DNA from: Sparassis latifolia
Lineage: Eukaryota > Basidiomycota > Agaricomycetes > Polyporales > Sparassidaceae
Assembly: GCA_018466975.1 (NCBI GenBank)
Contig: CM031561.1
Location: 5,084,001 to 5,148,000 of the forward strand
Direction of reading: 5' to 3'
Length of the DNA stretch: 64,000 bases
The notes under the pieces are model-generated. The model did not search any database. It had not been told where the DNA came from and was given only the letters and a program-made list of their open reading frames with translations. Shown here piece by piece: positions 13,580 through 26,191 of this stretch. Position 1 is the stretch's first letter; each line of letters starts with the position of its first letter. Both the position numbers and the translations under genes were made by a program.

Positions 13580-15079
13580 ATGGTGCCTCCGCTCTCCGTT
13601 TCGTCGTTCCCTGACCTTCTGCGCCTGCCCACTTCGGACCTCGATATCCCAGCACCACCCTCATCAGACCCCGTTTTATCTATCAAGAAACGCAGAAGAC
13701 ACCCTTCAGCCCTCTTTCTGAAAACTACCGATGGACTTGTTCAGGGCCATCCGTTTTCTGCAGCAGACAGCGACCCGGACGACTCGCCCAGCAGTCCAAT
13801 CCTATTCCGACAATCGGACGAACTCGAGAGGAGGCGCAGTCTGAGGACAGACCACATTCGCCGATACAAGTTTCCCGCCCCTGCGGCGACACCAGGCGGG
13901 ACGTCGACCAGTCCTGAGACCGCATCTTTTCCCTCTACACCCCGTTCAACGAAGGAGAGCATTGCCTGCTTCAGGTTGTCACGCAGCGCCCTGAGCAGGT
14001 CGCCCAGTCCTGACATGGACATTACTCATTGCTCGGGCAGCTGGGTGGACACCAGAGGCTTACTTCCCCCTCTACCTCCTCTCCCAAATGTATCAAAAAT
14101 CGACGAGAAGGAGACTTCGACGATATACTACGTCGAGGATGATGAGTCGGACAATCGTCCAGTGGAGGGCACTGCAGATGAGCTGGAGTTCGTTGATCCT
14201 TCGCCCACAGACTCATTGTTTTCGGTGTCTTCTTTCGACTCCTGCATCTTGGACTGGAAGGATGACATCCGTGTGGGAGGGAATGTGCGTTATGCTCCGA
14301 CTACGGCGAGAGCACGTTCATTCGACGGCGTGCGTCCGTCTTTACCTTCGCGACAGTTCTCGAAGCCACTTTCCTTCGCCACCTTCACAACGCCCTTAAT
14401 ATTACCCTCTGTGAACCCTCACATTGCCGTCGCGCCTACCACTCCTTTGCCGACCCCTTGCTCAAGGGCGAAACTGCGGTTTGGCTGCAGGGGAAAGTCC
14501 GCTACTGCTCCTCCCGATCTCGGCTCTTCATCTTCACTCGTTGAAGATGTCAAAACCGGCTCTGAGCGTGCGCGCAGCCCTAGCAACATGCTCAAGCTGC
14601 GGCTGAAGCGGATGAGGTCCCAAAAAGCATTGTTCTGTCGACGCACACCTCTTGCTTCTGAGTCCTTCGACACTGCCGCAGACACGGATGCAGACATGGC
14701 TTGCGATGATTTCTCAGCCTCTCCTTCCGTGTCTAGGATGAGCTCAGGGACGTTGGGACGCGAGCCTTCACCCTGCTCTTCCATTCCCTCCGCTGGGCCC
14801 ATCCGTGAGTGTACCTCGTCCCACGGCTCCGACATTTCCGTCGTGGATTTGCCCCTCTACGACGTGTCGATTCCCGCACCCTCACGTTCTGCCGACCTCG
14901 CTGCCGATGAGCCTCTGGCTTGCGGGTCCGTCTCGCGCAGCAAGCTGATAGGGCGGAGCGTGGAGGTCGCGGTGGCTACCGCGACACTGTTCGGGGACGT
15001 GCTCGAGGAGCGCGACATCTCCGACGTGATTCCACGGCTGCGGATGCTGCGGGTGTCGTCGCGGTCGAGGCTGTGGTGA
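13580..15079 (+). CDS. intronless Ser/Pro-rich hypothetical protein
   Basis: A single uninterrupted frame of 499 codons starts at the ATG at 13580 (MVPPLSVSSFPDLLRLPTSD) and ends at TGA 15077-15079. The protein is low in complexity: rich in Ser and Pro, with basic patches (KKRRRHP, KLRLKRMRSQK) that could act as nuclear signals and short acidic runs (YYVEDDESDN). There are no transmembrane segments or enzymatic motifs. An open frame of this length without introns in such an intron-rich region suggests a real gene, and Ser/Pro-directed phosphorylation is plausible. I do not recognise the family. Confidence 0.65.
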   Translation: MVPPLSVSSFPDLLRLPTSDLDIPAPPSSDPVLSIKKRRRHPSALFLKTTDGLVQGHPFSAADSDPDDSPSSPILFRQSDELERRRSLRTDHIRRYKFPAPAATPGGTSTSPETASFPSTPRSTKESIACFRLSRSALSRSPSPDMDITHCSGSWVDTRGLLPPLPPLPNVSKIDEKETSTIYYVEDDESDNRPVEGTADELEFVDPSPTDSLFSVSSFDSCILDWKDDIRVGGNVRYAPTTARARSFDGVRPSLPSRQFSKPLSFATFTTPLILPSVNPHIAVAPTTPLPTPCSRAKLRFGCRGKSATAPPDLGSSSSLVEDVKTGSERARSPSNMLKLRLKRMRSQKALFCRRTPLASESFDTAADTDADMACDDFSASPSVSRMSSGTLGREPSPCSSIPSAGPIRECTSSHGSDISVVDLPLYDVSIPAPSRSADLAADEPLACGSVSRSKLIGRSVEVAVATATLFGDVLEERDISDVIPRLRMLRVSSRSRLW

Positions 15080-15618
15080 GGGGAGATGAAGTGACGCTTG
15101 GACTTAACCACCATCTTCTCCGTGCGATCCGCCGCAGGACATTTAACTCTCCGCCGCCGCTGTTCTGTTCTCTGTTCTGTGGACCCGTTCTGATCCTGAC
15201 CTGAGCCATAGACTCTTTGAACGCTGTGCATGATATGATGATAGGTGATGTGGTTGCTACGTGTACTCTTCAGCTAATGTACCAATCTTCCGCCGCTGCT
15301 TCTATCACTACAGTAGGGTGTATTTAATCTTTGCATGGCACCAACTATGATTCTATGTATTGTACGATACAATATTATTTTTGCAATACATTATACCATG
15401 TACATGTTGCAGAAGCATTTTCGTCGTGGGCATCTTTATGGCTAGTGAGATGCCGGCTCATTGACAAGCTTGGAAAGCTTCGTGCCAGATATGTTATAGG
15501 TTGATTGCAGATGACTGGTAGTACGTCACGAACTCCCAACGTACATGGTACAGCGTACATAGAATGAGCCGTGTAGTTGCTGATACATATACATTGACAC
15601 TCACAGGAGAAGTACTAC
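15080..15618. other. 3' flank between convergent genes
   Basis: AT-rich stretch between the stop codons of two converging genes. It contains no gene that I could support and presumably holds both 3' untranslated regions and polyadenylation sites. Confidence 0.45.
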
Positions 15619-18600
15619 TCACCACAAACCATGGAGTTGGTCGGTTTGGAGAACTCTCGCACAGCCTCGGCCGCTCCACCGAACAATCCAAATGAGCGAC
15701 ACATGCACAAGTCCAAGCACGAGCGTCGGCCCAAGCCCGTCGAACCACGTATCTACCACCGCGAGCACAAGGAACACAAGGGCCACGAACGGGTGTAGAC
15801 GTGAGTCAGGGCAGACATGCGCAATTGTTGATACCTAGCAGTGCACAGCGCAATTGTTGTTAGCACACGCAACAGCACAGTAATAAGAACATGAAAAGAC
15901 ATACCTTCGTCACGAGCACGAGCGACTTGAGAGTGCGAGCCCAGATGTGTGGCATCCCGATTCGAATGCGTCTCCCGCGCACCAGCACACCATATATCCA
16001 CCTCAAGACCATGTGGTCCGCAACTGTGAGGCTACTCGATGAAGAGGAGCTTGGCGGCATGGGCAGTCCGAGTAGCGGGACTCTCACGCTATCCGCATGT
16101 TTCTCACCTGGCCGAGGTGTACGTGACCCTTCCACATCCACGCCGACATCGACTTCCGACTGCGAACTCGGCGCAGGCAACTCTGCAGACCCACTGGGAA
16201 GCGCAGTCGACGCAGCGTCCATTAGGCGCCTTACTGGGACCGGGATCAAGGAGGTGCGCGAGCTCGTGCGACGTATTCGTGCCGAGGGTATCGGGTCAAG
16301 CTGTGCGTTGATTGAACGAAGGTTAGATTTCATGATTTCAACGCGGATCACCAAGGTGGCGACGAGGGCTGAGGAAACGTGGTAGACACTCACCCGGCCT
16401 TCGCGGATAGCACTCAGCACGCGTTCGGAGGACGGGCGCATTGCGGGCGTCACATTCAATAGACTCTCGAGGAGGACGAGATACGCGCGCGGAAGGCGCC
16501 GTGACTCAAAAGCGGTGACATGCGCAGAAGTACATTTGAACCTGAGGATCATCCGTTGGATCTGTATCAGCGATATCTGTAGCTCACACACTACTTTCGA
16601 CGCACCCTGAGTAGGAGGCGACCTCATGTTCAAGTATGTCTGCTGTCTCCCGTCCGTCCCTTTGCTCGTCGCCGTCCGATGCATGACGATATGGAAGCCG
16701 GAAAAAAAGCAGCTTGTGTAGGATCATGCCCACGCTCCACATATCTGCCTTGGAATCCACTTGTTGGAGCAACCCTGTCGAAGGCGATGGCAGGGATTCT
16801 GGGGATGTATATTCAAGCCTGTGTGCTGGTGAGAAGCCGACGGCGTATGCAGAGGAATGAGAAGATAAGACGTACGTGCCAGTGTTTCCAGAACGAGTTC
16901 GCGATGATAACCTGTCTTGGGACGTCCCAAAGTCACTCAGCATAGCGCGAGGGCTGTTTGCACATCAGTACAATGACGATCTCATTATGATGTAAGGTCA
17001 CGCGCATTAGCCGTCCCTCGTCCCAAGTCAACAGCACATTACCCGGCTTCAGATCCAGATGCAAGATGGACTTATCATGCTGGAACCTATCCGTCAGCTG
17101 CGAGCACAATCTGATCGTGGGAGTAGCACGCACTAGAAATGCGAGTCCTGCAACGACGTCACCAAACAGCCCGCGCACCTCCTCCGCGCTGAGGAGATGT
17201 ACTGCCTTCAAGTCGATCGGCCGACCGCTAGCCCCCATTTCGGCCAGACCCATCTCACGTCGCAGCCGCTCACGCTCCTCCGGCGGCGCACGCTGCATCG
17301 CTCGGAAAGCCCGTATGCGCATGCTCCGGGAGAAAGGCGCTTGAGAGGGTGATGGCGAGGAAGGAGTATCGGGGCTTGTCGGTGTCGTGGAGCCGAAGGG
17401 GTGAACGTGCGGAAGTACGGCGGCGCCCCTACCGAGCCGCGCATCGATCAGGTCGTCGAGACTCCCGCCCTCGGCCCATTGCATGAGCACGCTGTACGCT
17501 GTCAACTTGTGAAGAAACAAGAGTGGCGAGACAGAGACATACTGGAGAGTTGGGATTTTCGGTCCGAAAGAGGAGAATTGACAATTCTCCAGCCACGCAT
17601 GGTGGTAGGTGATGATGTTTGGATGATGAAGTGTCTCGAGCAGGCGAACCTAAGAGGACGACATACTTCGATACAGACAGAGTAGACGTGCTAGTAGACG
17701 CTGCGCACCTCACGGAGGATGTTCAATAGGTAGGAGTGAGATTGGCCCACGGCTATCTTCTTCACAGCGAAATGACCTAGCACGTTCAGGGTTGATAGCA
17801 GCTTGCGTCACACGAATCGAAGCACCAACCAAGCAAATTCCCATCCAGAACATGCTAAATGAACATGGTTATTTATTGAGCATGCGTTTACGTGCAAAAT
17901 TATGATGACTTTGGGACATGGAATCATTTGGACGACAAGATATTTTGAAGCGATCGATGGAACGACAACAACAAAAATCCTGATCTTCAAGGGTCAAATG
18001 TGGTCCGCAACCCTTGCAAACACCATCTGCAAAGAGTGCAATCCACATATTGTCGACCATGGCGCTCCCATGATACTGTATGTGTGCACGACTTACCTGA
18101 CATAAGAAGACACTGCCGTTCGCACCCATGCCAAGCCGACACTCCTCCTTGAAGAAAGCCTTGAAGTAACCTTCAGCCATGTTCTCCGCACGAAACGCAT
18201 TGCCTCCGGCACTTCCATTAGGACCACGCGTGCTATTCCCGCTGGAGTCTGCATATTGAGTATCGCTAAAGGTAGCAAACGGCCGTATGTTCGAGCTAGA
18301 AGTGGTTGGTGTGACAGGACGTGAAGCCGTCTCATTTGCGATTTCGAGAAGTTGGAAGTAATTCGCAGCACGGCTGTGCGAGTGTCTGTCAAACTCTGCG
18401 TCCAGTTCGAAATCGCGCTCTGATTCATCCTCGGCGTGCAAGTCCGCAGGCAACAAACGGTGACAATATGGACAGCGCACATCTGTACTTGATCTGTGTA
18501 CCAGGGTGGGAGGTGGGGAACGAGACTGAGTGCGTACAGATATCGCATGCGAGGTTGGGTTATAGAGAACGACCTGGTTCGAAACGTGGAGGATTGGCTG

Positions 18601-18672
18601 CCATTCAGGATCCAGCGGAGGAAGCGCAACGAGTGCGCTAGTCGGAGAAGATGGCTCGCTGTCGTCAAACAT
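15619..18672 (-). CDS. IKS1: IKS1-like Ser/Thr protein kinase with C-terminal membrane segments
   Basis: ATG at 18670-18672 (MFDDSEPSS). The N-terminal region has a Cys motif, RCPYCHRLLP, and the run-in YFKAFFKEECRLGMGANGSV of the kinase domain. Later motifs are FAVKKIAVGQSHSYLLNILR, HHPNIITYHHAW, LMQWAEGGSLDDLIDARLGR, the catalytic loop ILHLDLKPGNVLL, MLSDFGTSQD, EYTSPESLPSPSTG, and VTAFESRRLPRAYLVLLESL. These are features of the Iks1 family. The end is hydrophobic (FVALVFLVLAVVDTWF and onward), suggesting membrane anchoring. Intron 1 (17855-18096) is 242 bp, long for this genome; the others are about 50 bp. The join after DEGRLMR (about 16990) does not keep frame with its GT donor; one base fewer would fix it. 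Stop at 15619-15621. Confidence 0.85.
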
Positions 18673-19268
18673 CGCCCACGCTAAGCTTGTTCTTGAATGG
18701 CACGGTAGAAACAATGGGTACAAGCAGACAGAAATTATTTGTCCAAGTGCTGAATAATTTGAACACGTTCTTCACCCCGATTTGATTGCGTTCGCCCTGG
18801 AAGACAAAACGAAAATACGATGTGCAGCAGTCAGAACAGGGAAGACAGTCAAGTAATATGATGAACTCGGGAGTACTTACTTACTACTGCTCAGCGCTCG
18901 GCGCTCAATGGAGCCGATAATAAAGTATTATTCTCATCACGTGACGTATATTGATACAAGCCACGCGACAGTACTTCAGTTACAACCTCATTCCATCAAT
19001 GCAAACAGTGAATGCATATCTCTATGCTGATATTTCGACAAATTATAACATTCCATGTCCATCATGCAAGTCAAGACAAAATATCGCATTTTATGTTTAT
19101 CCACCACTGGCAGCACACAAGTCACACCGCAGCGGCCGCTGGCTCACACGGCTCAGCAGACATAGTGTATCATTCAAACCATCACTCTCGATTACGAGAC
19201 CCGTACTAACAGTGCAACAGTACAGTACCTGTGACGCGTGTTTCTGAGCCTTAGCGCCATTTGCTAGA
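18673..19268. other. intergenic
   Basis: Promoter of the IKS1-like gene and 3' flank of the MRJP/yellow gene. Nothing further could be supported. Confidence 0.4.
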
Positions 19269-21200
19269 CTACTCGGTCTGCGTTGCTTTCCCTGCCTCCA
19301 GCGGAACTCGGAACATCGCATACGGCTTCGTACGTAGATCCGTGCTGATCGCGTACCACATCAGTGAGAACGTGAGGCGTAGCGGACTTCGAGGAAGAGC
19401 ACTCACCCGTTCTGATAGTCTGGACTGAGCCACAATCTGCACGGTGGAAAATCAGCCCATCATGCACAAGACGGAACGCACTAATCAGCACGTGGACGAT
19501 ACTCGAGTACGCACTGGTTAGAGGTGAAGTAGAGGTACTTTCCTCCACTCTGCAGCGTCACGACAGACAAAGTGTCAGGCCACTTGAGCTACATGTTAGC
19601 AACTGCGACCTAGATTGCCCCCGTACGCATCATTAATCTACTCACTTGGATGACAGGGTTACGGATGAACGGCTCCATGATGCCGGTGTTATTGTTGAAG
19701 CGGTTAATTCCGTTGTGTTCTGCGAATGGTACACGTTAGTACAGCCGTCTAGTGTCGTGGCGTACGACGCACCGATGGATCCACTGTAGATGTACCCTGA
19801 TGCATCCGTCTCAAGACCGTCAGCATTGCTTCCGGTCTCAGTCGCCAACTGGACAGCCTGGCGAGCGAGTAGCCCCGCGTAAGGGTTTTTCGAGGAAGGC
19901 TGTACCTTGAGGAATGACGTGGGAATTCTCCATAGATGGCGGTCTGACAACGGAGAGATGTACAAATGCTCGCCATCTTCATGAAAGTGAGCAACACTTA
20001 AAACATATCAATACCAGTTTCCTCACCAGCTGCCAAAGCAATACCATCTACTGCGAACTGCACACAAAAGACAGGTGATCAGACAGCATTTTCTACTTTT
20101 TGTTCGACGGTTCCTTACAGCCTCGTAGTTGATGACAGCATTGGGCGCGATATCGTTGTGGTAGTAGAATGGGACTACGTCAAACACAAGTCAATACTCG
20201 ATACCCTCAAGTACTGCATCGCTCTCACGCACCTCCGTTGTACAGGGGAACAAAATTGAGATCAAGGCTCACGGACGGGTGACTCTCTAAGTGCCTCCAT
20301 GATTGGCCCGTCGTGAGATCCACCACGACGATCGCAGGGCGCTGCGGCGAACTATCTGTGATGTACGCGTAGCCACCACCGCGCAAGTCGAAGCGCACGT
20401 CGTTCAGGGAGGAGTCCGCGTACACGACGTCACTGGGGAAAGTGTAACTCGCGAAATTCGTGCCGTTCAGGTAGAATCCGATTAGCTTTGGCCCGCCAGG
20501 AACCGCGGCCAGGAGAACGGTCCCGTTCACTCGCGGTCGTCCAGTGTCCAGTGCCCATACCCGATCTCGGCCATCAACCACGACAGACTGTACAAAGAGA
20601 AACTTAGAGGTAGCGATACTGTATCCGGGATTCGAGGAGTTACTGAACGTCTCGGGTGTGTTCCAGTCTTCGCTGAGTATCGCGGTAAGTAACTTCTACT
20701 TTATACCAAATATCCACTAACTTAGGCCATGCAACCTCGGTCGTCGGACTGCTAAGAATGGCGAGAGTAAAGGTCTCGTTTCCGCGCGGGAAGCAAGTGA
20801 ATACGGAGCCATCACTAGATGCGCCGACGCCCTGGCATAATCAAGGAAACCTATTGAGTGACTGTCAGACGAACAGAACAAAGACTGACGGTTGGAACAT
20901 AATTGTAGTAGGCATGAATCAGCTCGATCTGCGGACCAAAGTATCCCGTGTCATAGTGAACAAGCACGTTCGCAAGAGCAGGGTCGGTAGCAATTCCATA
21001 AGGTCTGACACCCTGGGCGCTCGCCAGTATTTCGTTCCAATCGGGAGTCCCAGCAGGAGGATACTCAGGGAACTACGTCGAATCCGTTGAATTTTCAGAT
21101 GTAAAGAGTATCCGAGGAATTGTGCACTCACGTCAAAGGGATTTGACTGTGCACTGGCTGCAGCAGCCAAGAGGGCCAAAACTGCGAGTGTGCAAATCAT
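19269..21200 (-). CDS. secreted major royal jelly protein/yellow-family protein
   Basis: ATG at 21198-21200 begins a clear signal peptide (MICTLAVLALLAAAASA). After a first intron come FPEYPPAGTPDWNEILASAQ and GVRPYGIATDPAL, then FTCFPRGNETFTLAIL, VDGRDRVWALDTGRPRV, YAYITDSSPQRPAIVVVDL, SHPSVSLDLNFVPL, DGIALAADGEHLYISPLSD, GSNADGLETDASGYIYSG and the end RTKPYAMFRVPLEAGKATQT. This is the six-bladed propeller family of insect yellow/MRJP proteins, known in fungi but of unknown function there. At least nine short introns are needed, all with plausible GT-AG ends and consistent phase. The reading is intact throughout, so the gene is probably functional and the product extracellular. Confidence 0.87.
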
Positions 21201-22540
21201 CTCAGCAAGCTGGGTTACATCCATGCGCACACGGAGGACAATTTGTACCAGGACATAGACTATTTTTGATACTTCCTTCGCCAGAACTTCACGGGAGCCG
21301 CGATCTTCGTAGAGAAATGCAGCCCAGATGACGGCCAGGCCATCACGAGTCATGTAAACCCCTGCATGCGTCCCCCGTGCTTACATCCGATTTCTCATGA
21401 TGATATTCGCGAAGTACGTGACGTCAGGTTTAACGGTAGGGAGCGACAGAGGAAGCATGCATGAATATCGCTCACTCGATTACGGGTCCTATTAAAATGC
21501 CTCACTGTTATTCATTCCGTGCACATGTCCTGCTTCTTTGTGAACACCATGCGCATGAGACGGCGTCGGAAGATGCAGTTGTCCACGGGACTTCAAACGA
21601 AGTGCCATTGGTGTGGATCACGCCAGTGAATCGGGGCCGAGTCAGACCTGAGACTGTAAGCATGGACTCACCTTGGACACGTCTTAAGAGGACAAAAATT
21701 CGAGATATTTGACACTGCTATCGACAGTCATCTGAACGCGATATCGAACTCGCAGGAAGTGGAATTGGCCATAGAACATCGCAAAAGCACCGAATGGACG
21801 AGCGACGGGCAAGCGACGGATACAACTTCTTTCCTTTCTTGCGTCACTTTATACGGAACGTTTTACCCGATTCGATCCTTCGAGTGGTGCGATAGACACC
21901 ATATAATTTCCCCAACTTGAACAAGTACGGCGTCCAGCCGGGAACGCGCGCACACGTTGCACAGCAAATATATAATGCGGACGAGATAAGTATAGGTTGA
22001 ACTTCAAGAAGCTGTTATTGAATTGCTGTTTCCGCTACCTAAGGTACTTACAATTCTCAGTAGTCGCCTGGTAGGCTCGATTCCAGTGTATAGTACTATG
22101 GAAGACAGTCGTTCCTTTGTATATCTCAGCAGCAACCTGTGTCTCAGGGCGTTTCGCAGCGCATCTCTCCAGGCGTTACGAAGCCTTCCAAAAAGTGCAA
22201 CGCATAGGGATTTTAGAAGAACTGGCATGGAACGTTGAACGGCCGCAGGACGACAGTCATGACATTAACGTCAACTCGCTAAGATAGAGAACGTGCATGA
22301 GTTGCGGTATAAAAGCCTCTTCACTAGAATAGCTGAGTACGGGTTGAACAGATTCGCTGACAGGTTTGGATGTAGTGCCAGTCTCTTGATTCTAAAGTAG
22401 GCAGTCTAAATTGCTTAATTAGTTCTCACTCTTGTACAACAACTAGTTTATAGATCTGTCAGTTTTAATTGTCTTTTTTTATTCATTTCTGGACGATATT
22501 CATTACATGGTATTTTGCGCTTCACCTGTCTCGTGTGAGC
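21201..22540. other. intergenic, nothing recognised
   Basis: A 1.3-kb stretch with only short open frames. No repeats with ends, RNA genes or splice-consistent coding were seen. Confidence 0.4.
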
Positions 22541-23989
22541 TCAGACGATAGAAACCGCAATAAGTTCAAGCCGCTGAAGAAGACGAGTAGCCGGCGACGC
22601 GGACCTCTCCTTTCCGGTCGCAAGAGGACACAACGGCTCTCCCAACCCCCGAAACTCTGGGATATCAATCGTCGGTTCACACTTAACCACGTCGGGAGTG
22701 ATTGGGCCAGACGTCTCGTAACCCGACATGGACGTCGACGTGGAGGATAAGTCTACACTCTCGTCCTCGTCAAATTCGAAGGTGGGTGCTGAGGATGGGT
22801 GAGAAGAGTCGGTAGTGTCGTTCATCGGGCGTCCGAAGGGGGTTTGAGGGCGCGGAGGAGGGAATCGTGTGCAGGGTGAGGTTCCCCGAAATCAGGATGC
22901 ATGGTACCGATGTCGACCTCCTCAATCTCCATCCCATCATCGTCCTTCCCACGAAAGAGCACTTCGCTTTGGATGACGTGCGCAGAGATATTGGCATCTA
23001 GGACGTCAGAAGAGGCGCGCGCAGCCTCAGCAAGCTGGGCCTCTTCGGTGGCGCTCATGAAGAACGTGTCTACCGCCAGGATAGCCTTGCGCAGGCGCCG
23101 AATGGAGGTACGCGAGGAAGGATCAAGGACGAATATCCCATTGAGGATGTCGGCGACGCCACGTGAAATTGGCATGCAGTGGTAGAAATAGTCGGGGTCG
23201 AGGATGAATTCACTGAAGCACGAGTCGGTGCAGCGAGCGGATTCCCAAGGGTTGCGCCCGGTGATCATATTAATAAGGATGACACCAAGCGACCAAATGT
23301 CACTTTGCTTGGTTGAGTAGGCTGCAAAGCCAAGTTCCTCGCCGATACATTCTGACAGAAACAGTATCAGACAAATGAAGACGGTGACTGGAATGAGAGG
23401 ACGTACCAGGGCTCATATAGAATGAGCTACCGCAGCCATGCGTATAGCTGAGCGGTCGGCTCGTCGCAAGCCCGAAATCGCCAACGTAGACTTGAGAGCC
23501 GTCTACGTTGCACATGATGTTTTCGGGCTTAAGGTCACGGTGGAAGACCTTATTGCGATGGCAGGCTTGGACAGCATCCAAGATCTGCAGAAACACCTTC
23601 CGCACCATCTCATCGTTCTTCACGAGCACCTTCTTCTCGCAAATATGGCGGAACAAATCACCACCAGGGTAATAGTCCATGACCAGATAGAAGTATTTAC
23701 TGTCTTCGAACGCATCGTGAACGGTGACAACGTTCGGATGCTCCGAGACCAGGCGATGAAGAGATATCTCGCGCCTCTGCTGGGTGGTATCGGACTTCGC
23801 AGGACCAGCCTTGCGAAGGATTTTGATGGCCCGCTCCACTGGAGCGGTAGCAGAGGACGACGAAGGGGCGTGAAGATCCACCGCACGATACACTACTCCA
23901 TAGGCGCCAGCGCCGAGGAGCTTGACTAGCTTGAACCGTCCTCCATCAAGGAGATAACCGGTGAAGTTGGGGATAGAGCTAGCAGCCAT
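22541..23989 (-). CDS. Ran1/Vhs1-like Ser/Thr kinase K1, tail frameshifted
   Basis: Exon 1 (23407-23989) begins MAASSIPNFTGYLLDGGRFK and carries the Gly loop GAGAYGVVYRA, the Lys in ERAIKIL, VMDYYPGGDLF, catalytic HRDLKPEN and DFGLA. A 55-bp intron (23352-23406) splits the activation segment inside SP|ECIG. Exon 2 holds WSLGVILINMITGRNPWESA and a helical C-lobe. That frame stops at 22822 after KPPSDAR. In the -1 frame, a further 94 codons (22541-22825) encode an acidic Ser-rich tail, ending TRLLQRLELIAV, that matches the tail of K3 (LVQRLEQIAF). One extra base in the five-G run at 22838-22842 would join them. The family includes fission yeast Ran1/Pat1 and budding yeast Vhs1/Sks1, which act in nutrient and meiotic control; a role here is not known. 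Confidence 0.83.
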
Positions 23990-24669
23990 CGCGTATTAAA
24001 CGTGTATGACAAGTGTAGGGTGTGGGGCGCGGATAGTGAAATTGGAGGAATTGAGCGAAGATGGCTCACCTTTTATGCCTTTCAAGTGTGCTCGGTTCGG
24101 AGACAGGCCCTCGGGTGTAAGCACTCGGATGCAGCATTCCGTGCACCCAGTATCCGCCTCACCCACATCCGTGCAGGAAGGAAGGACATCGCGGCGCGGC
24201 ATATTTCAGTATTGACCGGCACTCGACCCTCGGTTCTATTCGAAATGCTGCCGACAGCACGACTTCAGCAGGCATTTAGCTAGTAATCCTGCACGAATAA
24301 GAGATTAAAATCAAACGCATATAATATACCGGTTACGCGTTCAAACGAAACTTCAGGATGCACTACACAGGGCCTAAGATGTTGGGCAAGCTGCCGCTTT
24401 GAAACTCCCTTGTCGGACTGGTTGATGTCTTCCTATTTCAGTTCTATTTTCATAACTCCGCCCGCGTTTGTGAGCGAATCCGACTTTGGCAATCATCCAA
24501 GATGGGCGCCATGACACTTAGAAGTAAGAGCGTACGGTATGTAACTTACAAAAGCAAATAATTGTTGCAGAACGGCATGGTGTCGCAATGTAGCATAAAC
24601 ATACAGACGGATACACAATGTCCTACGGAAAGGTGACGCCTGCGTCACCGTCAAGTCCGTTCGCCCCCA
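23990..24669. promoter_or_regulatory. K1 promoter and K2 3' flank
   Basis: No gene. A TTTTATGCC stretch near 24069 lies about 80 bp upstream of the K1 start and could serve as a TATA-like element. The remainder is AT-rich. Confidence 0.35.
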
Positions 24670-26191
24670 TCAATCAATGATGAACCGGTCCACCAGTCGG
24701 CGCAACGGCTGCACTCCCACCTCAGAGCATTGAATTTTCCCCAATCGACCGATCGGTGGGCGAGAATACACTCCGCCAAGACTTCCGTTACGAGACTTTG
24801 GAGCTACGTCAGCTGGTTCGTGCATTTCCGGAGTGATTAGAATGTCGCTATCGTCGTCGGAGCTCGATATGTCGCAGAATCCAGAGGATGACGAAGTTGT
24901 GTCTTCTTCCTGAGGCAACCCAACAACGGTGCGAATACGGCGAGGAAGGAATTGATCCGTTCCATGTGGCTTGTGAGCCTCCAACGCACCATCGTCACCT
25001 AAGCCGTGTGGAGAAGACTTCCGATCACAAGCGCCAACGGAGTGTCCCTCCTCCACGTTGAGTAATGATTGCGACTCGACACCGTCGCTGTGTTCGTCTG
25101 AGTCATCCGAGTCGTCTTCCAGCGAACTCAAGCTAGACTCCGAAGTCGTCCATTCGTCTGAATCGTCTGAATCGTCTTTCATAAGGGGCGAATTCGGAGA
25201 GCGATACGATTCCCATGCAGACTGCACGTGTTCGTTGCTGGCGGCAATCTCTTCCTGGCTCATGTAGAACGTGTCAGTGTTCTCCACGAGTTGGCGTAAA
25301 GCGGGTAATTCGATGGCGGCACCGGGGTCGGAGGTAAAGATTGCATGAAGGATGCGGTGTGTGCTCTCAGAGATCGGTAACATCTTGCGCAAGAAGTCCG
25401 GATCGTCCAAGAAATAACGATAACACTTGTCGTCAAGTGTCGCACGCTTCCAAGGACTGCGTCCAGACACCATGTTTGTGAATATGACGCCGAGAGCCCA
25501 GACATCGCCGCGTCGAGTGTCGTATGATTTCGCGTGTGAGTCAGCATTGAGGCACTCTACACGGCAGACATAAGATTAAAGATGTACAACTCAACTCTGC
25601 AAAGTAAAGTTTATGCTCACCAGGGCTCATGTAGAGGGTAGTTCCAGCGCCAAACGTTATGCTGTGACGAGTTTTGGTAGCAAGTCCGAAGTCGGCAACA
25701 TAAAGCTGAGTGAGATCTCGGCTGACAAGTATATTTTCGGGTTTTAGATCACGATGGTAGATGCCTCTCTGGTGGCATGCGTGCACAGCATCGATGAGCT
25801 GTAAGAAGAGACTGCGAATGAGCTCATCGTTTCTAGCGAAGAGATTCTTGCGTGAGACTATGCCGAACATATCGCCTCCAGGGCAGTAGTCCAGCACAAT
25901 ATAGAGGTAATGGGCGTCCCGCACGACGCGGTGTAAGGTGAGGATGTTTGGGTGATCCGAGACGCAGTGCTGAAGGTGGACCTCGCGAGACTGGTAGATG
26001 CCGCCTTGTGTCTCGATGTTGCAGATATGAAGCACCTTGACGGCGTAGAAGATGGGATGTGCGAGAGACGACGAGAGATCGCGAGCACGGTAGATTGTGC
26101 CATGACCACCAGCGCCAAGTACGTCGAGCAATTGGATTCGGCCAGCGTCGATACATTTGAAAGCGAGATTAGGAACAGAGTGCTTGCTCAT
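24670..26191 (-). CDS. Ran1/Vhs1-like Ser/Thr kinase K2
   Basis: Exon 1 (25621-26191) begins MSKHSVPNLAFKCIDAGRIQ, with the Gly loop GAGGHGTIYRA, the Lys in YAVKVL, VLDYCPGGDMF, HRDLKPEN and DFGLA, then FGAGTTLYMSP. A 64-bp intron (25557-25620) lies at the same SP|EC point as in K1, K3 and K4. Exon 2 (24670-25556) continues with WALGVIFTNMVSGRSPWKRA and a long acidic Ser/Asp/Glu tail containing repeated DDSDD and ESS units, ending PLRRLVDRFIID. All kinase landmarks are present and the frame is intact. It lies directly behind K1 on the same strand. The alternative upstream start is not an ATG, and the chosen start matches the SxPN leader of K1. Confidence 0.87.
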
